DNA from: Virgifigura deserti
Lineage (GTDB): Bacteria; Pseudomonadota; Alphaproteobacteria; Dongiales; Dongiaceae
Assembly: GCA_003576685.1 (NCBI GenBank)
Contig: QOZR01000004.1
Location: 186,001 to 250,000 of the forward strand
Direction: 5' to 3'
Length of the DNA stretch: 64,000 nt
Below are positions 42,556 to 50,414 of the stretch, one piece after another. Position numbers and translations under genes: made by a program. Below the pieces are notes generated by a model that searched no databases, was not told where the DNA came from, and saw nothing but the letters and a program-made list of their open reading frames with translations. Each line of letters begins with the position of its first letter. The stretch's first letter is position 1.

Positions 42556-43154
42556 CGACAAGGCGTCACCTGATCGTCTTCACCCGGACCCCGCGCCTGG
42601 GCGGGACGAAGCGACGGCTGGCCCGCGAGATCGGCGACCTGCCGGCCTGGCGCTTCAGCCGGCTCACTCTCCGGACATTGCTCCACAGGCTGGCGCGCGA
42701 TCCGCGATGGACGGTCTGGCTGGCGCTCACCCCGGACGCCGCCGCCCGCGGAAGGCGCGGATTCTGGCCGGCCGGCTGCCGCCGCCTGCCGCAAGGCTCC
42801 GGCGATCTCGGCGCCCGGATGACCCGCGTGCTGCGCTGCCTTCCGAGCGGGCCGGCCGTGATCGTCGGTTCCGACGTGCCCGGAATCGAGGCGCATCATA
42901 TCGCCGCTGCATTTCGCCGACTCGAAGTCCATGACGCCGTGTTCGGGCCGGCGCCGGATGGCGGCTACTGGCTCGCCGGCCTACGCCGCCGGCCGCTGCC
43001 GCCGGGCCTGTTCCGCGACGTGCGCTGGTCCAGCCCGCACGCCCTCGCCGACACGGCCGCGACCATCCCTTCTTCGCGCCGGATCAGCCTGATCGACGAA
43101 CTGGAGGACGTCGATGACGCCGCCTCCTATCACCGCTGGCGATCGTCGTTATAG
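42552..43154 (+). CDS. TIGR04282/DUF2064-family glycosyltransferase
   Basis: A 200-residue protein translationally coupled to the TIGR04283 gene. The opening 'HLIVFTRTPRLGGTKRRLAREIG' is the family version of 'K-x-P-x-G-x-x-K-T-R-L' (here residues 6-28), and 'GSDVPGIEAHHI' and 'PDGGYWLAGL' are its later motifs. The protein is a nucleotidyltransferase-like GT-A domain. With its partner it forms the standard two-gene unit assigned to arsenosugar biosynthesis by genome context. The actual product here is open. Confidence 0.84.
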   Translation: MTTRRHLIVFTRTPRLGGTKRRLAREIGDLPAWRFSRLTLRTLLHRLARDPRWTVWLALTPDAAARGRRGFWPAGCRRLPQGSGDLGARMTRVLRCLPSGPAVIVGSDVPGIEAHHIAAAFRRLEVHDAVFGPAPDGGYWLAGLRRRPLPPGLFRDVRWSSPHALADTAATIPSSRRISLIDELEDVDDAASYHRWRSSL

Positions 43155-43166
43155 ATGCAACGGCCT

Positions 43167-44384
43167 TCAGTGGCCGTAGCGACGGCGCCACTCGGCTTCG
43201 AGCCGCGTCATCCAGGAGGGGTGCGGCTCCAACAGAACGGGGCCGAGTTCCGCAGGCGCCAGCGTCGCAATGCCGCGCGGCAACTCCTCGAACCGTTTCC
43301 GGTCGGCCGGATCGAGCTTGTCCATCGCGAGCACCGTCTGGTCGCCCCAGACCTCCGGATCCTGCTTGTGAAGCTGCGCCTCCGGCGACATCAGGAAGTT
43401 CGCGACGACCATCGCGCCCTCCTTGGCGCTGGCGTTGAACGGGATGGCGACGAAATGCGTGTTGCCGATCGTGCCGCCGTCGAGCACGTAGGTCCGCACG
43501 GTGTCCGGCAGCAGCCCCTTGGCAATCGCCGAGGAGGCGTCCGAGGGGTAGAAGGACAGCGATAGCTCGATCACGCCGTCGTCGAGCATCTGCCGCTGCA
43601 CTTCGGCGTTCTGAGGGAAAGTCTGCCCGTCGCGCCAGAGATGGGGGTGCAGGGCATCCAGCCAGTTCCACAGCGGCGCCGTGACCGTCGCGAAGCTCTC
43701 TGCCGTCGCAGGCTCCTGCAGTACGCCGCGATCGGTCGCAAGCTCGTAGAGAGCCTGCTTCAAGAAGGTGCTGCCCGTGAAATCCGGCGGTTGGGGATAG
43801 GTGAATCGCCCTGGATGCGCGCGCGCCCAGTCGAGGAAGGCCGGCATGCTCCTCGGCGGGTCCTCGACATAGGCGGTGTCGTAGAGAAACACGATCTGCG
43901 CCATGCCCCAAGGGGCCTCCAGCCCGTCGACGGGAATTGTGAAGTCGAACAGCGTCGTCGGCTTTCCCTTGGTGTCGACCAATGCGTAGTTCGGCGTCAC
44001 CTGCGTGAACGGTCCGAACAGGAGGTCTTGCGCCTTCATGGCCGCGAAATTCTCGCCGTTTATCCAGATGAGATCGACCGATCCGCCCTCGGTCCGGCCG
44101 CTGACCTTTTCCGCGAGGACGCGCGACACCGCCTCGGCGGTGTCCGCCAGCTTGATGTGCTGAAGCGTGACGCCATAGTCCTCCGCGACCCGCTCCTTCA
44201 CCCAGGCGATGTAATCGTTGGTCCGGTCGCTGCCGCCCCAGGCATTCCAGTAAACGGTTTGGCCGCGGGCCTCGGCGACGATCTCGTCCCAGTCGGGCAG
44301 TGGATCGGCCGCGGCGGCCGGTGGACTGGCGCCGGCAAGGGCGACGATGGTCAGAATCACTACAAGCGCAAGACGCTTCATCAA
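43167..44384 (-). CDS. ynjB: YnjB-type ABC transporter substrate-binding protein
   Basis: A 405-residue protein with a signal peptide ending near 'AAAADP'. The mature protein has the extracellular solute-binding fold, and 'VYWNAWGGSDRTNDYIAW' and 'DLIWINGENFAAMKAQDLLFGP' are typical of the YnjB family. Cognate permease and ATPase genes (ynjC, ynjD) are absent from the window, so it is an orphan or pairs with a distant transporter. It converges on the glycosyltransferase pair with only 12 bases between stops. The ligand is unknown. Confidence 0.88.
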   Translation of the reverse strand: MMKRLALVVILTIVALAGASPPAAAADPLPDWDEIVAEARGQTVYWNAWGGSDRTNDYIAWVKERVAEDYGVTLQHIKLADTAEAVSRVLAEKVSGRTEGGSVDLIWINGENFAAMKAQDLLFGPFTQVTPNYALVDTKGKPTTLFDFTIPVDGLEAPWGMAQIVFLYDTAYVEDPPRSMPAFLDWARAHPGRFTYPQPPDFTGSTFLKQALYELATDRGVLQEPATAESFATVTAPLWNWLDALHPHLWRDGQTFPQNAEVQRQMLDDGVIELSLSFYPSDASSAIAKGLLPDTVRTYVLDGGTIGNTHFVAIPFNASAKEGAMVVANFLMSPEAQLHKQDPEVWGDQTVLAMDKLDPADRKRFEELPRGIATLAPAELGPVLLEPHPSWMTRLEAEWRRRYGH

Positions 44385-44508
44385 CTGCTCTCCCCGGAAA
44401 AGCCCGCCACTGAGTCCTAGCCTGCCTTCCCCGGATTCGCCAATCGCCGATCGGCGACCTCACGCAAGCGTGATTCGCAGCATCACCGAAGGCGTCTCTT
44501 GACAAATT

Positions 44509-44527
44509 GATAATGATAATGATTCTC
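44509..44527 (+). promoter_or_regulatory. Fur box upstream of the TonB receptor
   Basis: The 19 bases match the Fur consensus (GATAATGATAATCATTATC) in its first 13 positions and partly in the rest. A -35-like TTGACA ends five bases before it, so Fur binding would cover the promoter. This predicts iron repression of the receptor and, by operon, of the PepSY partner. Confidence 0.8.
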
Positions 44528-44566
44528 AGTAGCGTCTTTTTATCAGCGAAACAGGGGGAATCGAGA

Positions 44567-46753
44567 GTGGGATGGAAGGGCCTCGCCGGCCGTAGCGCCG
44601 CGCGGACAGAGACGAATCGCCAAGCATGGACCACACTTCTGCCGGGGCTCGCCGCGGCCACCCTGACTTGGGGAGCGGCTGCGCAGCCGGCATTCGCCGA
44701 GGAGGATACCGACCGGCAGGGCCGGTCGCTCAAAGGCCCGATGACCCTTGCGCAGGCCCCGTCGGACGGTGAGGCAGGCGAAACCATCACGCTCGACCCC
44801 GTCGTCGTTTCGGCTACCCGCACGGAGACACCGGCTTCCGAACTCACCCGCTCCGTCACCGTGGTGACGCGCGAGGAGATCGAGGAGCAGTCGCAGATCG
44901 ACCGCAATCTCAGCAGCATCCTCGGCAAGACGGTTCCCGGGCTCAGCCCGAGCACGCAGTCCCTGTCGACCTTCGGCCAGACCCTGCGCGGGCGCGAGTT
45001 TCTCACGCTGATCGACGGCGTACCGCAATCGACGCCCCTGCGATCCGCCAGCCGCGATCTCAACACCATCGATCCCTCGGCGATCGAGCGCATCGAGGTC
45101 GTTCGCGGCGGAACCGCGGCCTATGGTTTCGGAGCCACCGGCGGGCTGATCAACATCGTCACCCGCCGGCCGGAGGATGGGGCGGTCAACGTCTTTTCGG
45201 AGGCCGGGCTTCGACTTTCCACCGAGCATCCCGGCGACTCCCTGGAATGGAACACCACCCACAGCCTCTCCGGACGGCAAGGCCAGATCGACTATCTGAT
45301 CAGCGGCGCCTTCGTCGACCGCCAGAGCTTCTTCGACGCGGACGGTGACCGCATTCCGCCGGATCCGCTCGGCGTCCAAGGCGGGCTTGCCGACACGGAG
45401 GAATGGAACCTGCTCGGGAAGCTCGGCGCCGAGTCCGATGACGGGCAGCAGCGTGTGGAACTCACGGCCAACCATTTCCGCATCCTGCAGGACACGGACT
45501 ACACCTTCGGGACGGGCGATCCCGACAACGGCGTGAAGACACCGGCCGTGAAGGGCAGCTTCAACGCGGAAGATCCGGGAACGAAGAACACCCTCGTCAA
45601 TCTCACCTACGACAACGCGGATGTATGGGACAGCGCGGTTCAGCTTCAAGCCTATTACGGCGACCTCACGGCGCGGTTCGCCAAGTTTCCAGGCTTCGCC
45701 CAGACCGAGATCCTGTCGGAGAAGATCGGCTCGCGAGCGACCGTCGACACGCCGTTGGAACTCGGCTCCGTCCCGCTGACGCTGACCTGGGGCCTCGACT
45801 ACCTGCATGACGAAACCGTGCAGGAAGGGATCGACGGACCGACGGTCGTGCCCGAGATGGAGCAGGACGCCTTCGCCGGCTTCCTCGAGGTCGAGGTCCC
45901 GGTCGGCGATTGGGCAGCGTTGCGCAGCGGCGTCCGGCGCGAGCACATCCGGCTCGATGTCGCCGATGTCGTCAACCGTAACGGCATCGCCGTCGAAGGC
46001 GGGGATCTCAGATTCAACGAAACCCTGTTCAACGCCAGCGCCATCGTCTTCCTGACCGATCAGGTCGAACTGTTCGGCGGCTTCTCACAAGGCTTTTCGG
46101 TCGCGGATATCGGGCGGGCCATTCGCGACGGGACGGCTACGCGGGCCGAGGATCTGGAGTCGGACGCGCAGAAGGTCGACAATTACGAAATCGGCGTCCG
46201 CGGCAACTTCAGCGGCGTGAGCGCCTCGCTCGCCGGTTTCTACAGCGAGTCGGAAAACGGCACCACGTTCGACCCCGACCTCAACATCGTCAAGCAGCCC
46301 GAACGTATCTGGGGCGTCGAGGCAACCCTGGAGGCGGCACCCCATGACCAATGGCTGGTCGGCAGCACCGCCACTTGGCTGGAGGGCGAGATCGACCTCG
46401 ACGACGACGGCAGCTTCGAAGAGGACCTGCCAAGCACGCGCGTTCCGCCGATCAAACTGACCGGCTATGTCGAATACAGCCCGTTCGACTGGTGGACCAA
46501 CCGCCTTCAGGCCCTGTACTCCGGCAGTCGCAATCCGGACAGCACGCAGTTCGGCGGCCGGGATGTGGATGGCTATGTCCTGTTCGATTTCTACAGCAGC
46601 ATCGACGCGGGACCGGGGGATCTGATCATCGGGGTCGAGAACCTCTTCAATGAGGATTATTTCCCGATTGTGAGCCAAGCGGCGGCCGCGTCCTACAGCT
46701 TCACGAAGGGCCCCGGCCGCACGGTCAGCCTCACCTACTCGATCAAGTGGTAA
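44567..46753 (+). CDS. TonB-dependent receptor, probably for ferric siderophore or heme
   Basis: A 728-residue protein from the GTG at 44567, which has a GGGGGA site. Earlier in-frame starts at 44507-44519 lie in the Fur box and are rejected. The signal peptide ends near 'AFAEE'. A TonB-box-like 'LDPVVVSATR' precedes the plug domain ('FGQTLRGREFLTLIDGVP', 'IERIEVVRGGTAAYGFGATGG' split over residues 140-200). The 22-strand barrel ends 'RTVSLTYSIKW', with terminal Trp. It should import an iron compound under Fur control, and the downstream PepSY membrane protein fits reductive iron release. Confidence 0.92.
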   Translation: MGWKGLAGRSAARTETNRQAWTTLLPGLAAATLTWGAAAQPAFAEEDTDRQGRSLKGPMTLAQAPSDGEAGETITLDPVVVSATRTETPASELTRSVTVVTREEIEEQSQIDRNLSSILGKTVPGLSPSTQSLSTFGQTLRGREFLTLIDGVPQSTPLRSASRDLNTIDPSAIERIEVVRGGTAAYGFGATGGLINIVTRRPEDGAVNVFSEAGLRLSTEHPGDSLEWNTTHSLSGRQGQIDYLISGAFVDRQSFFDADGDRIPPDPLGVQGGLADTEEWNLLGKLGAESDDGQQRVELTANHFRILQDTDYTFGTGDPDNGVKTPAVKGSFNAEDPGTKNTLVNLTYDNADVWDSAVQLQAYYGDLTARFAKFPGFAQTEILSEKIGSRATVDTPLELGSVPLTLTWGLDYLHDETVQEGIDGPTVVPEMEQDAFAGFLEVEVPVGDWAALRSGVRREHIRLDVADVVNRNGIAVEGGDLRFNETLFNASAIVFLTDQVELFGGFSQGFSVADIGRAIRDGTATRAEDLESDAQKVDNYEIGVRGNFSGVSASLAGFYSESENGTTFDPDLNIVKQPERIWGVEATLEAAPHDQWLVGSTATWLEGEIDLDDDGSFEEDLPSTRVPPIKLTGYVEYSPFDWWTNRLQALYSGSRNPDSTQFGGRDVDGYVLFDFYSSIDAGPGDLIIGVENLFNEDYFPIVSQAAAASYSFTKGPGRTVSLTYSIKW

Positions 46754-46776
46754 GTCAGCACCGCAGGGGCGGCAGA

Positions 46777-47889
46777 ATGCGCCCGGCCATTCGCCGGGTT
46801 CATCTGCTGCTCGCTTTGACCGTCGGGCTGTTCGCGGCGCTGTCGGGACTGACCGGTAGCGTTCTCGTGTTCCATCCGGAGCTGGATCGTATTCTCAATG
46901 CCGAATTGCGGTCCATCGAACCGCGCGACGAGCGACCGCAACTGGATGCTGCGATCGCGGCGGTTCGCAGCCGCTTTCCGGACGAGCCGATCCAATTCGC
47001 GCGATTGGCCCGCGCGCCGGGCGACACCTACGAGTTCTGGATTGGCACGGAGCTCCGCCGCGTCTATGTCGATCCCTATACGGCCCGCATTCTCGGCTGG
47101 CGGAGCGAGCATCCCGGCGTCATCGGGTTCATCGAGAACCTGCATGAGCATCTGCTGGCCGGCCTGACGGGACAGACGATCCTCGGCGTCATCGGGCTCG
47201 TTCTGCTGGTCGTGTTGGGCACCGGCCTCTATCTCTGGTGGCCAGGCTTACGGAAGCTGGCCGGCGCGTTCCGCCTGCGACGGGGCGCCCCCTGGATCAA
47301 GGTGAATTACGATCTCCATCGCCTGATCGGAATCGTCTCGTTCCTTCTGCTGTTCCTGAGCGCCTTGACGGGCGCCGCCCTCATCTTCCACCGGGTGTCC
47401 GCCGGACTCCTGATCGCCACCCTTGGCGGCACACCGCCGCCGGCGCCGCCGGTCATCGAGAGCGCGCCTCCGGGGCCGATGCTCTCCGCGGCGGTGCTGG
47501 TCGAGCGCGCCCATGCCGCTCTGCCGAATGCCACGCCGACCTGGATCCAGCCGCCTGCGTCACCCAAGGCGCCGTTCCTCGTGCGTCTCCGCTTCGACAG
47601 CAACCCGCATCCGAACGGCACCACCTACGTCGCGGTCCATCCGCACACCGGCGAGATCCTCGCCCTGCACAGCCATCGTGCCGCAGGGGTCGGGCAGAAG
47701 GCGGCCGATCTGCGCTATCCGCTCCATACCGGCGAGGCCCTTGGTCTTGCCGGCCGCATCGCGATGGCGGCAACCGGCCTCGCACCGACCGCCCTCCTCG
47801 TCACGGGCCTGTCGTTCTGGCTCATCCGGCGCCGCCCGGCCCGCGCCACCAAGCGGGTCAGGCGGGAGTCCGAGAGCTCCTTGGCTTAG
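46777..47889 (+). CDS. PepSY-associated transmembrane protein (iron-uptake partner)
   Basis: A 370-residue protein from the ATG at 46777, 23 bases after the receptor. Four membrane helices are seen: 'LLLALTVGLFAALSGLTGS', 'ILGVIGLVLLVVLGTGLYLWW', 'LIGIVSFLLLFLSALTGAAL' and 'AATGLAPTALLVTGLSFWLI'. They surround two periplasmic PepSY domains, with conserved His in 'FHPELD', 'LHEHLLAG' and 'DLHRLIG'. This is the PepSY_TM/PiuB-like architecture linked to ferric reductase activity. Its TAG stop begins a TAGAGC sequence. Confidence 0.88.
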   Translation: MRPAIRRVHLLLALTVGLFAALSGLTGSVLVFHPELDRILNAELRSIEPRDERPQLDAAIAAVRSRFPDEPIQFARLARAPGDTYEFWIGTELRRVYVDPYTARILGWRSEHPGVIGFIENLHEHLLAGLTGQTILGVIGLVLLVVLGTGLYLWWPGLRKLAGAFRLRRGAPWIKVNYDLHRLIGIVSFLLLFLSALTGAALIFHRVSAGLLIATLGGTPPPAPPVIESAPPGPMLSAAVLVERAHAALPNATPTWIQPPASPKAPFLVRLRFDSNPHPNGTTYVAVHPHTGEILALHSHRAAGVGQKAADLRYPLHTGEALGLAGRIAMAATGLAPTALLVTGLSFWLIRRRPARATKRVRRESESSLA

Positions 47890-48032
47890 AGCGTCCAACA
47901 GAGCTCGCCCGTAACGGATATTCTCGGAGGGGGTTTAAGCAGACGCATCAGGAACCATTATGAGAAATCACGAGCTTAAGGTCGCGTTCGCGCCATAAGT
48001 GCTTACAACCTGGCTTAAGGAGACTGCGCAAG

Positions 48033-49079
48033 ATGTCCCGATGTCGTACGGCGCGCCGCGATCCTGAACTCAAAGCCCATGTGACCCGCCGCGTCGCCAT
48101 GATCTATGACGACGGCCCCTCCGACGCGGACGACCGGCCGCCGCATGTGCGTGCGGCCTCGGGCCTGAGCGCCTTCAAGGAGTACCTCGCCGTCATCCAG
48201 GATGACGCCAACTGGCTGGCACTGATCGATGCCGCCGACCGCATTCACGCCCTCCCGCTCCCGCCCGGGCCGAGCGGTGCCCGGGTCTTCAGCAAGGGGC
48301 GCGGCAACAAGCACGAGAAGTTCGACCTCGAGGCCTGCATCACCTTGCCGGGCGAGGACGGCCACGAACTGATCGGCTTCGGCTCGGGCTCCCACCCAGG
48401 CCGTGAATGGATTCTCCGGGTCCATGAAGGCACGTCCTTCGGAGCGGTCCTCACGGAAACCGCGATGCACGAGGGGGCCGGGATCGAGGTCACTGCGGAG
48501 TTCCTCGACGCCACCCGATTCTACGAGAACCTGCGCGCGAACAAGACGTTCTCCGGTGCCGGGCTTAATATTGAGGGCGCCGTGGCGATCGACGCCGACC
48601 GCATCATGCTCTTCCAGCGCGGCAACGCCCCGGTGGGAGATGGTCTCGACGCGGTGGACGCGACGGCCGATGTCTCGTGGCGCGCCCTCGCCGCCCATCT
48701 GGCCGACCCGGACAATGTCCCACCACCCACACTCGATGACGTGACGCATTACGACCTCGGGACGCTCGACAGCGTGCGCCTCACCTTCTCGGACGCCGAC
48801 CGCGTCGGCGACGGGCGTATCCTCTACTCCGCCTCCGCCGAAGACCCGGAAACCGGCCGGATCGCCGGTTCCGTGCTGGGCATCATCGAGCCTGACGGCT
48901 CGGCGCGCTGGACGGAGTTGACGGACCAGGACGGCGGCCCTTTCCACGGCAAGATCGAGGGCCTGTCACGCGACCTCCGCGACCCGCGGAAAGTCCATTT
49001 CGTGATCGATGACGACGACGAAAGCGTGCCCTCGGAGATCTTCGAGGCAGCCCTCAGCGACGGGTTCTTCTCCGCCTGA
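48033..49079 (+). CDS. DUF6929-like beta-propeller protein
   Basis: A 348-residue protein without signal peptide or membrane segment. The repeated strand pattern ('GSGARVFSKGRG'-like openings, 'DLEACITLPG', 'SVLGIIEPDG', 'KIEGLSRDLRDPRKVHFVIDDDDES') fits the DUF6929 propeller family, which I assign with moderate certainty. No catalytic residues are evident. An internal start at 48099 is possible. It stands alone between the iron operon and the convergent enoyl-CoA hydratase gene. Confidence 0.6.
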   Translation: MSRCRTARRDPELKAHVTRRVAMIYDDGPSDADDRPPHVRAASGLSAFKEYLAVIQDDANWLALIDAADRIHALPLPPGPSGARVFSKGRGNKHEKFDLEACITLPGEDGHELIGFGSGSHPGREWILRVHEGTSFGAVLTETAMHEGAGIEVTAEFLDATRFYENLRANKTFSGAGLNIEGAVAIDADRIMLFQRGNAPVGDGLDAVDATADVSWRALAAHLADPDNVPPPTLDDVTHYDLGTLDSVRLTFSDADRVGDGRILYSASAEDPETGRIAGSVLGIIEPDGSARWTELTDQDGGPFHGKIEGLSRDLRDPRKVHFVIDDDDESVPSEIFEAALSDGFFSA

Positions 49080-49083
49080 GGCG

Positions 49084-49911
49084 CTATCCCTTCTCCGGAC
49101 CGCCGCCGAAGCGGGCGTCGCGCCAGGCGATCGCCGCCTTGAGGCCATCCCGTCGCGAGATCTCGGCGAACATTTTGCCTTCGGGCGTCTCCATGCTCTC
49201 GATTTGGACATCCACGTCCAGCGCCATGTTGAGCGCCTCGCGCATTCCCATCGCGTCGTAGGTCCGGTTGATCGCCTGCTTGGTCATGGCGACCGCGGCG
49301 CGGTCCATCACCGCAATGTCCCGCGCCATTGCCAGCGAGGCGTCCAGCTCCTGCCCCGCCGGCACGACCCGGTTGATCATGCCCATTTCGAGCGCCTCCT
49401 CCGCCGTCACCTTGTCGTTACCGGTGAGCAGCAGCTCCTTCGCCTTCTTCGGACCGCTGAGCCAGGGAAGAAGGAGCGCGACGATGCCGCTGCCGAAGCG
49501 CAGCTCCGGCTCGCCGAAGCGGGTGCCCTCGGCGGCGATCGTGATGTCGCAGGCCATCGCCAGTTCACAGCCGCCGGCAAGACAGTAGCCCTGGACCGCG
49601 GCGATCGTCGGCCGGCTCAGATGCCAGAAGCGCATGATGATGTCGAAGTCGCGCTGCAGAACGGGGCGCCAGTCCGCGACGCCCTGCTTCGGCGTGTCCG
49701 CACCGTCCTTGAGGTCGAAGCCCGAGCAGAAGGCGCGCCCGGCGCCAGCGACGACGAGGACGCGAACCGCTTCGTCCTTCTCTACGGCATCCAGCAGATC
49801 GTTGAGTTCGTCGATCATCTGCTGACTGATGGCGTTGAGCCGCTCAGGACGGTTCAGCGTGAGGAGGCCGATCGCGCCGCGCAGTTCGTAGGTGATCGTC
49901 TCGTAGGTCAT
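49084..49911 (-). CDS. Enoyl-CoA hydratase/isomerase (crotonase superfamily)
   Basis: A 275-residue protein from the ATG at 49911. The oxyanion-hole loops are visible in 'GAGRAFCSGFDLKD' and 'VQGYCLAGGCELAMACD'. The second catalytic Glu is in 'FGEPELRFG'. Both glutamates of true hydratases are at the right positions, so hydration of an enoyl-CoA is plausible. Not assignable to a named pathway. It converges on the DUF6929 gene. Confidence 0.87.
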   Translation of the reverse strand: MTYETITYELRGAIGLLTLNRPERLNAISQQMIDELNDLLDAVEKDEAVRVLVVAGAGRAFCSGFDLKDGADTPKQGVADWRPVLQRDFDIIMRFWHLSRPTIAAVQGYCLAGGCELAMACDITIAAEGTRFGEPELRFGSGIVALLLPWLSGPKKAKELLLTGNDKVTAEEALEMGMINRVVPAGQELDASLAMARDIAVMDRAAVAMTKQAINRTYDAMGMREALNMALDVDVQIESMETPEGKMFAEISRRDGLKAAIAWRDARFGGGPEKG

Positions 49912-49946
49912 GGCCTTCCCTTCTTCCGGTCGAAGAGGGGAAGATA

Positions 49947-49975
49947 CCTCATGACAAGCTTGTCGTACCATCAGG
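49947..49975. repeat. Degenerate copy of the CCTCAT...ATGAGG hairpin repeat
   Basis: The 29 bases resemble the copies at 53834 and 53873 (CCTCATG...GCTTGTCG...CCATCAGG) but the arms are partly broken. It lies between divergent promoters of the hydratase and cupin genes. Confidence 0.5.
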
Positions 49976-50036
49976 TGGAAAACTGATGTCAGCTTCTTGG
50001 AACCAACGTTCGAATGCGAAAAATGGGAGGTGAGTC

Positions 50037-50390
50037 ATGTCGGAGGTGAAGCTGTTCAAACGATCGGAGATGTCCTTCGAGCCCTATGGCGGGCCGCCAG
50101 GTCGAGCGACCATCGCCCGCCTCGTGGGGCCGGAGATCAGCAAGACGATGGGCGCCGGCCTCGCCACCTTCGACGATTGCTCGATCGAGTGGACGGTGCT
50201 GTATGACGAACTGATCGTCGTTCTCGAAGGCCGATTCCGCCTGCGGGTCGGGGCGGAAGTGTTCGAAGGCGGCCCCGGCGACGTGCTGTGGATTCCCGAG
50301 AACACGCCGCTCCGGTATGAGGGCGAGAAGGCCGTGGTATTCTATGCCCTGCATCCGGCGGATTGGCGACAGCGGCACGGCCTCGGTTGA
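50037..50390 (+). CDS. Cupin-domain protein, EutQ-like
   Basis: A 117-residue single cupin. The fold is seen in 'CSIEWTVLYDELIVVLEG' and 'GGPGDVLWIPENTPLRYEG', similar to the C-terminal cupin of EutQ proteins. Metal-binding histidines of the usual cupin motif are mostly missing, so it may act as a small-molecule-binding or ethanolamine-utilisation-like module and not as an enzyme. A GGAGGTGA site precedes the start. It converges on the flavoprotein gene, which may act in the same route. Confidence 0.78.
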   Translation: MSEVKLFKRSEMSFEPYGGPPGRATIARLVGPEISKTMGAGLATFDDCSIEWTVLYDELIVVLEGRFRLRVGAEVFEGGPGDVLWIPENTPLRYEGEKAVVFYALHPADWRQRHGLG

Positions 50391-50414
50391 GATGGGCGGC
50401 CCTGCGTGGCCGCC

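Noticed and set aside
43084..45093. A 669-codon minus-strand frame across ynjB and the TonB receptor start
   Set aside because: It overlaps two well-supported genes, and its protein is a low-complexity Arg/Ala-rich shadow.
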